A stretch of 35,459 bases of DNA. Origin: Alkalicoccus luteus (GTDB taxonomy: Bacteria; Bacillota; Bacilli; Bacillales; Salisediminibacteriaceae). A program made the position numbers and the translations under genes. This document shows positions 13,536-22,434 of the stretch, piece by piece (the stretch's first letter is position 1; each line of letters opens with the position of its first letter). The stretch is taken from positions 1 to 35,459 of the forward strand of contig NZ_JAATHJ010000035.1 in the NCBI RefSeq assembly GCF_012034335.1. Direction: 5' to 3'. The notes beneath the pieces are model-generated. The model saw only the letters and a list, made by a program, of their open reading frames with translations. It did not search any database and was not told where the DNA came from.

Positions 13536-16142
13536 ATGAATGATTCAGTACGAAGCTTGTTGAAACGGAGGAAGGTACACCTCTTGGCGGCGTTAGTCGG
13601 AGGGGCTGCCTTCTTTTCTCTTTTTAATACAGCAATTAATTTCATTATCACGAACGTTCAGCTTTTCCTTCAAAGTGAAGGAGCTTTTGATATAGGCACG
13701 ATGACATTTGCGGTTGGCAGCCTCTTACTAACGTTTCATCTCCTTCCAAGTGAAGCCTATTATGTCCTGGGGGGAATGAGCTTCATTGCAACTGGCTTAG
13801 TGTATTACAAGCTTCGCACCAACTTTCGTGAACTGGAAGAAAAACATGCGAAAGGGTCAAGCCGGTTCACGACGTTACAAGAGATTAAAAACCAATACAA
13901 AGCAATTCCTGAGAAATCAAAAAAATACGAAGGCGGCGGGGGTGTTCCGATTTCTCGCTATAAAGAAAACATTTTTATTGATGATTCCCCGGTCAATAAC
14001 TTGTGGGTGGGTACAACCCGTTCCGGTAAGGGTGAAATGGGAATGTTCCCGATGATTGATATTTACTCTCGGGCAGAAGAAAAAGCGTCAATGGTGTTCA
14101 ACGATCCCAAAGCGGAATTGTTTGCGACATCAAAGGATATTCTAAAAAAACGAGGCTACCATGTTGAAGTTTTAAATTTGGATAACCCATTGCAATCTAT
14201 GTCTTATCAAGTCTTGCAGATCGTCATAGATGCGTATGAGGAAGGTGATATGGCAAAGGCAGAGCAATACGCCAAAACCATTTCCAGCATGTTATACAGT
14301 GACCCGGCGGCGAAAGATAAGTTTTGGCAGGATAGCGCAAGTGCTTTATGTACGGCGCTTATTCTCGGACTGTGCGAAAAAAACATTCCAGATAATAAAG
14401 ACAAAATCACGATGTACACCGTGGCAAATACCTTAAATGAATTAGCTGCGGAACAAGAGGATGACGGAAGCGGAAAAATGGTCACGGGCTTGGATAAGTT
14501 TTTTGACAGCCTACCGGAAAATCACGCTGCTAAGCTGCAATACTCCACAGTGAAATTCGCTTCGGGTGCAGGGCAGACGGTCGCCGGTATCTTTGCCAAT
14601 GCCTTTGATAAGCTCAATATTTTCACACTGACACCTATTGCCAAAATGACTTCCCAAAATTCATTTGATATGAAAAAGGTCGGGTTTGGAAAGTCGGTCT
14701 TAGGAAGAATCACGCCCCTATCTCGAATACACATGACATTTCCAGATGGAGAAGTCAGTGTACGGAGTGATGAAAACGGACGATTTTCGATTCCTCATGA
14801 TAAGAGCTTACAAAAAGATGCAGAAATCAGCATGAGGGTGGAGCCAGAAGCAAAGAAGAACAAGAAAAAGAAGCAGCAGGAAGAGGAAGAAAAGAAAGTA
14901 CCGGCTGAACCTCTTTTCCTAAAAGTGAAAGTGACACAGATCGAGGAAGATACCGGGGAAGTCAGCTTTGTCGAAGTAGAACGACAAAATGACAAAGAAG
15001 GCAATGCGATTACGATAGAAAAAATCGAGCATTTTGATAAGCCAATCGCTCTGTTCATGATCGTACCTGATTATGATTCTTCTCTCCACGTCATTGCATC
15101 TCTTTACGTCAAACAGCTATATACAGAGCTTGCAAGGGCTGCAAGCGCCAGTAAAGGCGGTAAATGTAATCGAGAAGTGATATTCATTTTAGACGAGTTT
15201 GGAAATATGCCAGCAATTCAGGATATGGGATCTATTATTACCGTATGTCTGGGTAGAAAAATCCGCTTTAACTTGGTGGTTCAGTCGTATTCACAACTAG
15301 AAAAAGTGTATGACAAAGAATGGAAAACGATTTTTGATAACTGCGCCAATCTTTTATATATCTTAACGACTTCGCATGATACAGCAGAGGACATCAGTAA
15401 GCGAATGGGAGAGCGCACGATTGCTTCTCAAAGCCGTTCCGGGGGAACGCTTTCGATGAAAAAGAACAAAACGGAAGGCACGGAAGGACGCCGCCTTTTA
15501 ACACCAGCAGAGCTATTGCAACTGGAGGAAGGCGAAATGGTCGTGATTCGGGGTATCAAGCGACAGGATAAAGAGCGAAAGAAAATCAAAGCGTACCCGA
15601 TCTACAACAAAGGCAAAACCCGGATGAAATATCGTTATGAGTATTTAGCCGATCAATTCGATAACTCGGTTTCCATTAATGATATTGATATTGAATGTGA
15701 ACATGCGGATGTCAACCTGAAAGAATTGGTCTACCACTTCCATGAGAGCGAAGCGAAAAAAGCAAAGGCTGCAATGGAATCGGCTGATTCTCCTGAACAT
15801 GAAACAGAAGCAGAGGAAAAGAAAGAAGCTACGGCGGAATCAGAGCCAAAGCCTTTGGAGCCAATTCCATATCGAAACCTACCGGCAAGAAAAAAGTTAA
15901 GTGACCATGCAGCGTATGATATGGCTCTTTTGATGGGTGAAAAGCATGAATTTTGCACAGAAGAATCCTTCAATGAATTGTCCGTACAAGGGTTGTTAGA
16001 ACTAACCGAACGACTGGACGAAGAAAAGCTAATTAGAGCAAATGTATTTCCTTCTCTAAAAGAAACGATTGAGCGAAACGAAACTCGCTACAATGCAGAA
16101 TCTCAAAAAGGAGAGGTCGAAGATGCGAAACAAACGGGATAA
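13536..16142 (+). CDS. VirD4/TraG-type coupling ATPase
   Basis: An 868-residue coupling protein that brings the relaxase-DNA complex to the secretion channel (pSK41 TraK is the comparable protein). The N-terminus has membrane helices within about 15-93. Walker A is GTTRSGKGE (159-167) and Walker B is ILDEF with D553-E554. It carries an unusual insertion at about 399-497, between the conserved MKKVGFG and KPIALFMIVPD blocks. The insertion has a small beta-rich part (DGEVSVRSDENGRFSIP), like a carboxypeptidase-regulatory/Ig-type module, followed by a Lys/Glu-rich segment. The C-terminus (about 745-868) is an Ala/Glu-rich linker and a helical tail. AAGGAGGAAC precedes the ATG. The end overlaps the next gene by 20 bp. 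Confidence 0.92.
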   Translation: MNDSVRSLLKRRKVHLLAALVGGAAFFSLFNTAINFIITNVQLFLQSEGAFDIGTMTFAVGSLLLTFHLLPSEAYYVLGGMSFIATGLVYYKLRTNFRELEEKHAKGSSRFTTLQEIKNQYKAIPEKSKKYEGGGGVPISRYKENIFIDDSPVNNLWVGTTRSGKGEMGMFPMIDIYSRAEEKASMVFNDPKAELFATSKDILKKRGYHVEVLNLDNPLQSMSYQVLQIVIDAYEEGDMAKAEQYAKTISSMLYSDPAAKDKFWQDSASALCTALILGLCEKNIPDNKDKITMYTVANTLNELAAEQEDDGSGKMVTGLDKFFDSLPENHAAKLQYSTVKFASGAGQTVAGIFANAFDKLNIFTLTPIAKMTSQNSFDMKKVGFGKSVLGRITPLSRIHMTFPDGEVSVRSDENGRFSIPHDKSLQKDAEISMRVEPEAKKNKKKKQQEEEEKKVPAEPLFLKVKVTQIEEDTGEVSFVEVERQNDKEGNAITIEKIEHFDKPIALFMIVPDYDSSLHVIASLYVKQLYTELARAASASKGGKCNREVIFILDEFGNMPAIQDMGSIITVCLGRKIRFNLVVQSYSQLEKVYDKEWKTIFDNCANLLYILTTSHDTAEDISKRMGERTIASQSRSGGTLSMKKNKTEGTEGRRLLTPAELLQLEEGEMVVIRGIKRQDKERKKIKAYPIYNKGKTRMKYRYEYLADQFDNSVSINDIDIECEHADVNLKELVYHFHESEAKKAKAAMESADSPEHETEAEEKKEATAESEPKPLEPIPYRNLPARKKLSDHAAYDMALLMGEKHEFCTEESFNELSVQGLLELTERLDEEKLIRANVFPSLKETIERNETRYNAESQKGEVEDAKQTG

Positions 16143-16386
16143 CATCGTTCCCCTTCCGGGAGTATCAAAAAAGGAATGGAAAAAAAGCAAAGCGCTGACA
16201 ACGATCGGGGCTGTACTCGATCACTATGCCGACGTGCTGCAATATCAAGATGTTGTCGTGGGGTTAGCCGATGGCAATGTCCGAATCAAGCAAAAAGAAG
16301 AAGGGCAAAATTACAACATTCTTTGTCACTTCAATGATGTGAAAATTGATGCCACGATTGATGATTTCCTTTATCACGAAGAGTAG
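16123..16386 (+). CDS. Small transfer-operon protein, function unknown
   Basis: An 87-residue soluble protein: basic N-terminus followed by an alpha/beta domain (GAVLDHYADVLQYQDVVVGL and later strands). The ATG at 16123 has AAAAGGAGAGG in front; an earlier in-frame ATG at 16069 lies deep in the VirD4 gene and lacks one. It overlaps the VirD4 gene by 20 bp and so is translated with it. No family recognised. The tight position between VirD4 and the VirB6-like gene suggests a chaperone or accessory of the coupling complex. Confidence 0.6.
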   Translation: MRNKRDNIVPLPGVSKKEWKKSKALTTIGAVLDHYADVLQYQDVVVGLADGNVRIKQKEEGQNYNILCHFNDVKIDATIDDFLYHEE

Positions 16387-16404
16387 GGGGAGAGGAGGGA
16401 GCGA

Positions 16405-19400
16405 ATGAGTTCAGAAGAAATTTTAGAGAAGCTACAAGAGTTTGGTGAACACCTGTCACAAGGGAATCTGTTCATTGATTTTATCCGAACGGTTGGCTGG
16501 TGGTTCGTTCTCGGCATGGCATGGATTGTGGATACGTTAGAGAACGTAGCGGACACGATCTTAGGACTGCGGGTTTTTCTAGAAAATCCAGAGATTCAAT
16601 CGTTCATTAGTCAAATGCAGCCGTTACTCATTATCCTCTTTGCTTTTAACATTTTGTTCATTGGATATTTGCTCATTTTCCAAAAAGACTTCAATCGCCC
16701 GGGGATATTCGCCAATGTGTTTATGGCGCTCATTATTGTCGTGGCGCTTGGTTCCGGGATGGAGCAAGGAAACGAATTTACCGGGGATGCGATTGATGCA
16801 ATCAATGTAGAGGATGAAAACCCTAGCGGCTCAATGGCAGATCAGGTCATTCAGAGCAATATTACCGATGTTGGCATGTTCGATCAAAACGGCTGGCAAA
16901 CAGCGGATATTGACGAGCGTAATAATATTGAAACAGCGTATGTTCGGGATATTAACATTAACTCCTATTTGACAGAAGGCAGCATGATTACAGAGGATGA
17001 CACTTTGTCACCAGAAGGAGAAGAAATCCTATCGCATAAAGTGAATACATTTATTAACGGGGCACAGTCCGTAGAAGAATTAGAAGATGGCAGTTGGATT
17101 ACGGATATTTCACAAGAGTATTATTACCGATATACCGTTGATTGGATTAACCTTCTCGGCACATTGGGCGTGATGTCGGTCGTTCTGATCACCGTATCGG
17201 TCAAGCTTGCTTCTCTTTTCTTTGAATTAACATTCAACTATATTTTAGCGCCGTTTGTGGCTGCGTCAGATATGCATTCCGGGCAACGGATGAAACAAAT
17301 GATGCAAAATATTCTTAATATTTTTCTTGTGACGATCATGATATTCCTGAGTTTGAAAATTTACCTGATCGGAACAGAATTTTTAGGAGACACGCTTTCA
17401 GGACTTCCGTATTTGATCGCAATGATCGGGCTAGCAATCGCCGTGATGAACGGTCCAAATATTGTAGAACGGCTCTTTGGTATTGATGCTGGCGGTAAAA
17501 GCGGATTGGCTGCGCTTGCTGGCACATACGCTGTCGGAAAAGGCGCTGCTTCACTTGCAACCAAAAGTGCTAGAGGTGGTTTGGCACTCGCTGGTGCTGG
17601 CAAAAAAGCTGGGGGCGGCGGTCCAAAACCTCCCGGTGGAGGCCCGCCCGGCGGTGGTCCTCCCGGTGGTGGTCCGAAACCTCCGGGTGGTGATGGCTCT
17701 GATAAAGATAACAAAGGAAAAGATACAAAAGGCGATCAATCCGAACGAGGGAATGTGGCTCAATTATCAGCAGCAAGAGAGAAGAAAGAAAAGGACGGAC
17801 AGCAAAAGGGCGGTGCAGCCGCCGCAAGTGCAGCCGGGCAAGCGGCTACAACTAGCACGGCAAATGCTGCCGGACAGGCTGCTGGAAATGCGGTCGGGTC
17901 TGCTACCGGAAACGGGTCTACTAGTCAGGCACAAGGAAAAGGAAAAGAGAAAGGACAAGAAAAAGGAAGCGATAAAAACGGTCAAGAGTCAGGAACACAA
18001 AGCACTTCGGCTTCTTCGATTCATGACGAAATGGATAAATCACAAGGAAATGCACAAAACGCTGAACAGGCAAGACCAACTTCTCTTCATGATGAAATGA
18101 AGCAGAAAGGACAAGGGCAATCAGGTTCAAGACCTACGGGGAACGGTAAACCTTCTGGAACAGGAACAGCCGGTGCAGCAACGGCTGCTGGAACAGCCGC
18201 CGCAAGCGCTGCCGGAGGGGCAGCCGGAAATGCGGCAGTGAGTACCGGAACAGCGGCTGCAACTGGAACGGCAAATGCTGCCGGCCAGGCTGCCAGCAAT
18301 GCAATGAATGGAACGACACAGGCAATGCCAGGGCAAGCTTCTGGCGAGGGAAGCCCTGAACAAACCGATCAGCAAGCATCACCTGAAACGGCAAGCGTCA
18401 GTGATCAGAAACAAGGAGCGCAAAGCCAACAGGCAAAACCTTCTTCTGGAACAGGAACAGGCGGTGCGACAACGGCTGCTGGAACAGCCGCCGCAAGTGC
18501 TGCCGGAGGGGCAGCCGGAAATGCAGCAGCGAGTACCGGAACGGCGGCTGCAACTAGCACAGCAAATGCTGCCGGGCAAGCTGCTAGAACGGCTGCACAA
18601 AGCACTTCTACACAGACAGCGAAACAGCAGGCAACGACTGGCGGGCAAGGTGGTAAAGAGATCGTGGAAGAACAAACAGATGTGTCAGCCGATGGGGCAG
18701 CCGGAACAGTTGAACAAGAAGTGCGCTCTGTTGCCGGTAAACAAACAGGTGGCAATTCGCAAGCTTCTGTTACAAAAGGGGCTTCTGGTGGCTCTGGAAG
18801 CACAGCCAGCAACCCTGTAACTTCTTCTAGTAATGGTTCTGCACCAACGAGCAATTCATCTTCTGGAAGCACGACACAAGGTTCTACACCTTCTGCTAGT
18901 TCTGGGGAAACCAAAACAACGACGGTACGCAATACGCAACGACAAGGCGCGGCTGCTGCACAAAATGGAAAAGAAATTATCGAAGAACAAAACGAAGTGA
19001 TTCAAGGCGGTGGGGGTCAAGCTTCCGTTCAACAAGAACGCCGCACCTCTACCACGACAAGGCAAGAGCAGACTGGTGGCGGTGGTTCCGTCCAGCAAAC
19101 AACGTCCGGAGGTGCTTCGACTACCTCACAAGGAGGTTCATCTGGCGGTGCTGCACCAACACCGACGGGCGCACCGACTGGCAGCACTACACCGGATTCC
19201 GGGGCAAGCCCTACTTCTTCCTCCGGCGGTAGAGAGAGTCGATCACAGGTGAAAAACACGTCCAGAGTAACGACAGATGGCGGCGGTGGTTCTTCTGATC
19301 GGCACGTAATAGAAGAAGAAAATCAGGTCATACGTGATTCTCGTCCTGGGGAGCAACCAAAAGTGAATACGATCAGGAAGCGAACGAACACAGAGAAGCG

Positions 19401-19485
19401 AGAACAACCTAGTGGCTATCGAATAGGTGGCGCAAAGCGCAAGGAAATAAGAAGAAACTTTAAAAGGCGTATGAATAGAAAATAA
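16405..19485 (+). CDS. VirB6/TrbL-like channel protein with very long repetitive tail
   Basis: A 1026-residue protein. The N-terminal 400 residues hold polytopic membrane segments (about 24-44, 71-92, 97-115, 250-272, 280-296, 307-330, 335-352) with an outer loop at about 116-245, like VirB6/TraL channel proteins. A glycine hinge with GGGPKPPGG-type repeats (about 400-430) leads into a tail of about 600 residues made of Gly, Ala, Ser, Thr and Gln. It has near-identical Ala-rich blocks (18148-18294, 18436-18584) and three copies of an acidic motif (KEIVEEQTDV, KEIIEEQNEV, RHVIEEENQV). The last 60 residues are strongly basic. The tail is probably cytoplasmic or disordered. Several opposite-strand open frames here are by-products of its composition. 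Confidence 0.82.
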   Translation: MSSEEILEKLQEFGEHLSQGNLFIDFIRTVGWWFVLGMAWIVDTLENVADTILGLRVFLENPEIQSFISQMQPLLIILFAFNILFIGYLLIFQKDFNRPGIFANVFMALIIVVALGSGMEQGNEFTGDAIDAINVEDENPSGSMADQVIQSNITDVGMFDQNGWQTADIDERNNIETAYVRDININSYLTEGSMITEDDTLSPEGEEILSHKVNTFINGAQSVEELEDGSWITDISQEYYYRYTVDWINLLGTLGVMSVVLITVSVKLASLFFELTFNYILAPFVAASDMHSGQRMKQMMQNILNIFLVTIMIFLSLKIYLIGTEFLGDTLSGLPYLIAMIGLAIAVMNGPNIVERLFGIDAGGKSGLAALAGTYAVGKGAASLATKSARGGLALAGAGKKAGGGGPKPPGGGPPGGGPPGGGPKPPGGDGSDKDNKGKDTKGDQSERGNVAQLSAAREKKEKDGQQKGGAAAASAAGQAATTSTANAAGQAAGNAVGSATGNGSTSQAQGKGKEKGQEKGSDKNGQESGTQSTSASSIHDEMDKSQGNAQNAEQARPTSLHDEMKQKGQGQSGSRPTGNGKPSGTGTAGAATAAGTAAASAAGGAAGNAAVSTGTAAATGTANAAGQAASNAMNGTTQAMPGQASGEGSPEQTDQQASPETASVSDQKQGAQSQQAKPSSGTGTGGATTAAGTAAASAAGGAAGNAAASTGTAAATSTANAAGQAARTAAQSTSTQTAKQQATTGGQGGKEIVEEQTDVSADGAAGTVEQEVRSVAGKQTGGNSQASVTKGASGGSGSTASNPVTSSSNGSAPTSNSSSGSTTQGSTPSASSGETKTTTVRNTQRQGAAAAQNGKEIIEEQNEVIQGGGGQASVQQERRTSTTTRQEQTGGGGSVQQTTSGGASTTSQGGSSGGAAPTPTGAPTGSTTPDSGASPTSSSGGRESRSQVKNTSRVTTDGGGGSSDRHVIEEENQVIRDSRPGEQPKVNTIRKRTNTEKREQPSGYRIGGAKRKEIRRNFKRRMNRK
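18148..18294 (+). repeat. Ala-rich coding repeat, copy 1
   Basis: About 147 bp encoding blocks such as GTAAASAAGGAAGNAA and TANAAGQAA. It matches 18436-18584 closely, with scattered mostly silent or conservative differences and a small length change. A shorter, more divergent copy lies around 17810-17890. Confidence 0.75.
18436..18584 (+). repeat. Ala-rich coding repeat, copy 2
   Basis: The second long copy of the block at 18148-18294. The pair shows that the tail of the VirB6-like protein grew by in-frame duplication and can still change length by recombination. Confidence 0.75.
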
Positions 19486-19503
19486 GAAGAGAGGTGTTCG
19501 ACT

Positions 19504-19839
19504 ATGGCGATGTATCGCATACCACAAAACGTATCCAGTGAATTGAAGATTAATAAGGCTCTGTATCTCACTGATCTTTTTCTACTCATGGGGTTGCTGC
19601 TCTTTACCTTCGTCATGAGCAACATCGTTCATTCTTCGCTCATCTTGTTCTTTTACGTCTTTATGGCGATTCTTGCCGGTCTACTCATTATTAGACCGGC
19701 AACGAATCCCAAAAAACGGATATACGAAGCGATCTTTTTTGCTATCCGTAGACGGAAAGACACATACACGGCGATTGATTACGTGGTAGACGATGAAGCG
19801 GAAGAAGAACAGGAGGAACACGATGGCTATATTCGATGA
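19504..19839 (+). CDS. PrgI/VirB3-like membrane protein
   Basis: A 111-residue protein. A short N-terminal motif (YRIPQNVSSELKI) precedes two adjacent membrane helices (about 23-44 and 46-64). NPKKRIYEAIFFAIRRRKDTY and an acidic C-terminus follow. This is the layout of PrgI/TcpE/TraC proteins, the Gram-positive counterparts of VirB3, which sit beside VirB4. AGAGAGGTG precedes the ATG. The gene overlaps the next by 17 bp. Confidence 0.8.
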   Translation: MAMYRIPQNVSSELKINKALYLTDLFLLMGLLLFTFVMSNIVHSSLILFFYVFMAILAGLLIIRPATNPKKRIYEAIFFAIRRRKDTYTAIDYVVDDEAEEEQEEHDGYIR

Positions 19840-20476
19840 AAAAAATAAAAAAGGTCGTCTGAAACGCATACAGCCCAAAGGAAAGTCGATCTTTGTAGAA
19901 GCCGATGCTGTTCGGAAAAAAGAAGAAAAGAAAAAGAAAGTAGCCGTTAAATCAAGTTTTGCTGACATTTCCCCGGTGATTGATATTACCGGAAATGGCT
20001 ACTTCCAACTATCGAATGAGGACGGTTATATGGAGATCGTACAAGTCTCTTCTGCCGATATTTATTCTCTGAACAATGAAGATAAGGAAAAGAAAATCAA
20101 TCTTTTCGCTTTCTTCTTACAGTGGTATCAGCATGATCTGAAAGTCGTTCCGCTGAATTTCCCAGTCGATACCTACACGCAACAACAATTCATTCAAAAG
20201 AAAATTGAACAAACATCCAACCCACAATCACAATTCTTCTTAGAGCAAAAACTTCGAGAGCTTCAATTCATCGAGACAGAGCGATCAAACCGGGAATTTT
20301 ACCTCTTCATTTATGCCGATGACGAATACACGCTGCGATCTCGCATTAATGATGTGACAGCGCAAATGAATGTCGTGAGTCCAATCATCCGACTAAGTGA
20401 TGAAAAGAAAATCAATATCCTCTACAAGCTCAATAACCTGAACTCCAAAAACAAAAGTACGAAAGGAGATTACTAA
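19823..20476 (+). CDS. TraD-like transfer protein (VirB4 partner)
   Basis: A 217-residue soluble protein. It has a basic N-terminal 40 residues, then an alpha/beta domain with the conserved-looking stretch GNGYFQLSNEDGYMEIVQVSS and a second half (FYLFIYADDEYTLRSRINDV) like the N-terminal half of VirB4-family proteins. The ATG at 19823 has a perfect AGGAGG (19811-19816); an earlier ATG at 19793 does not. It ends directly at the VirB4 start. In pSK41-type operons a similar protein precedes the VirB4 ATPase, so it likely acts as its separately encoded N-terminal partner. Confidence 0.65.
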   Translation: MAIFDEKNKKGRLKRIQPKGKSIFVEADAVRKKEEKKKKVAVKSSFADISPVIDITGNGYFQLSNEDGYMEIVQVSSADIYSLNNEDKEKKINLFAFFLQWYQHDLKVVPLNFPVDTYTQQQFIQKKIEQTSNPQSQFFLEQKLRELQFIETERSNREFYLFIYADDEYTLRSRINDVTAQMNVVSPIIRLSDEKKINILYKLNNLNSKNKSTKGDY

Positions 20477-22429
20477 ATGATACAAGCGATTTTAAGTAAG
20501 GTTCGACCAGCAGCCGCACCCTCCAAAAAGGAATACGGGTATAACCCGCACTTGCTTTCCGAAATGCAGCCGCAAGGCGGCATAAAATTCAAGGAGTCCT
20601 TCATTCGCAAAGGTGACGGCTACGAAGCATGTATTCACGTTTATGACTTTCAAACGCTTGTATCAGACTTCTGGTTGGAGCAAATCATGAACATGCCGAA
20701 CGTCGTTGCTAGTCTCGATATTGGTACACCTGACCGAAGGGAAACGATTCAAAATATCAATAAGAGCATGGCAGAAGCGAAAACGAGAGGGTATCACGCC
20801 AAAGATACGTCCGATCTGATTGACGCTAGCGAAAGCTACGAAGAGTTAAAAGAAGTCTACAACGAAGTACGGCAGGGCGAAGTATTAAAGCGTATCATCC
20901 TGCGGCTTTTCGTCTACGCAAAAACACTGGATGAAATTGAACGAACATCGAAAGAGGTCATGAACAATCTGGAAAGCATGAACTTCCGGGGAAGCATTTT
21001 CTTGAACGAGCAAGAGTATGAGTGGGATGGATTTTTTAAATCCTTTCAAGCTCAAACGAAATATGCCAATAAGCGCAAGGGCTTGGAGATTCCAGCACTT
21101 TCTCTAGCAGGTGGATTCCCGTTTCACTTTACGTCATTAGATGACCCGTTCGGCACACATTACGGCACGACAGAAACGAATGGAAATGTTATTTTCGATC
21201 TTTTTCACAGTGATGCAAAGCGAAAATCATATAATGCGCTCATGATCGGCAAGATGGGTTCAGGAAAATCCACGCTACTGAAAAAGGTAGCGCTTGATAA
21301 TGCAATCAAAGGACATAAAGTCCGCATCTTGGATATTACCGGGGAATTTGAAGAACTGACACACGCCCTGGGGGGCAGAGTCATTTCACTGGATGGGGAA
21401 CACGGGGCAATTAATCCGCTGCACGTATATAAGACCGCCACAGACAAGCACGGGGCTTCCGAAGAGCATTTATCGTTCACGCAACATTTATCCAAACTAA
21501 GCGTGTTCTATCGCTTCCTAAACCCGGACGTAACCAACGAAGAGATTAAAGAGTATGAAAACCTTCTTCGGAAACTGTATGTCGTGAAGGGGCTTTGGAG
21601 CGAAGAAGAAGGCGCTGAGAATCACATTACTGATCGTCCAGCAACAGAGTACCCGATCTTTTCAGACTTTCTGGAACTGCTGCAAGGGGAGCTATACGCC
21701 GATGTGGAAACCCGGAAAGTAAACGAGGAAATCAGTATCTATAAACGAGAACGCTTAGAAAACATTGAGCTAAATATCCTGAACGTGGTCGATTCGTTCT
21801 CCCGGCTCTTTAACTCTCATTCTTCTATTGATGATTTTGATTCCATGCAGTTTGTGTCCTTCCCACTCCGGGGGCTTTCCGGCATGAAACCAGAGGTCTT
21901 TCAAGCTCAATTATTTAACGTGATGAACATGCTGTGGGATGGGATGCTGAGTAACGGACAGCCGCAATTCCGGGCTTTCAATAAGCACAAATTAGCCTTT
22001 GAAGATGCGGTGCGCTATCTCATTTTAATTGATGAAGCACATCATATCATCAATACCCGAAAAGGAAGCGAATACGGGGTGCAATATTTACAACGGTTCA
22101 TGCGAGAAGCCCGGAAATACTTCGGTGGGATCTTCTTTGCTTCACACGTCATCACGGACTTTGTACCAGAAAATGCGACAGAGAGTGCAGCAGAAGAAGT
22201 AAAGAAGCTCTTTGGTCTAACGCAATACAAATTCATTGCAGAACAGGACAGTGAATCATTAAGCAAGCTCAAAGACATCTTTCAGGGGCAGTTAAACGAT
22301 TCTGAATTGAGTCAGATTCCATACCTGACTAGGGGGCAAGTCATCCTTTCAATTTCCTCTGTAAAGAACATCAAAATGAGTGTAGATGTGTCACAAGATG
22401 AACTTGATCTGTTCGGTGGAGGTGCTTAA
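20477..22429 (+). CDS. VirB4-type secretion ATPase
   Basis: A 650-residue ATPase that powers assembly and substrate movement at the inner face of the channel (compare pSK41 TraE). The N-terminal 230 residues are the VirB4 adaptor region. Walker A is GKMGSGKST (258-266) and Walker B is LILIDEAHH with D519-E520. The C-terminal block with FASHVITDF and LFGLTQYKF is typical of the family. The start codon immediately follows the previous stop, with AAAGGAG upstream, which implies coupled translation. It is complete and of ordinary length. Confidence 0.93.
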   Translation: MIQAILSKVRPAAAPSKKEYGYNPHLLSEMQPQGGIKFKESFIRKGDGYEACIHVYDFQTLVSDFWLEQIMNMPNVVASLDIGTPDRRETIQNINKSMAEAKTRGYHAKDTSDLIDASESYEELKEVYNEVRQGEVLKRIILRLFVYAKTLDEIERTSKEVMNNLESMNFRGSIFLNEQEYEWDGFFKSFQAQTKYANKRKGLEIPALSLAGGFPFHFTSLDDPFGTHYGTTETNGNVIFDLFHSDAKRKSYNALMIGKMGSGKSTLLKKVALDNAIKGHKVRILDITGEFEELTHALGGRVISLDGEHGAINPLHVYKTATDKHGASEEHLSFTQHLSKLSVFYRFLNPDVTNEEIKEYENLLRKLYVVKGLWSEEEGAENHITDRPATEYPIFSDFLELLQGELYADVETRKVNEEISIYKRERLENIELNILNVVDSFSRLFNSHSSIDDFDSMQFVSFPLRGLSGMKPEVFQAQLFNVMNMLWDGMLSNGQPQFRAFNKHKLAFEDAVRYLILIDEAHHIINTRKGSEYGVQYLQRFMREARKYFGGIFFASHVITDFVPENATESAAEEVKKLFGLTQYKFIAEQDSESLSKLKDIFQGQLNDSELSQIPYLTRGQVILSISSVKNIKMSVDVSQDELDLFGGGA

Positions 22430-22434
22430 CAACC

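Noticed and set aside
17361-18932. Several long minus-strand and alternative-frame open frames
   Set aside because: They are produced by the repetitive Gly/Ala/Ser coding sequence of the VirB6-like tail; they are Pro/Ala/Cys-rich and lack ribosome sites.
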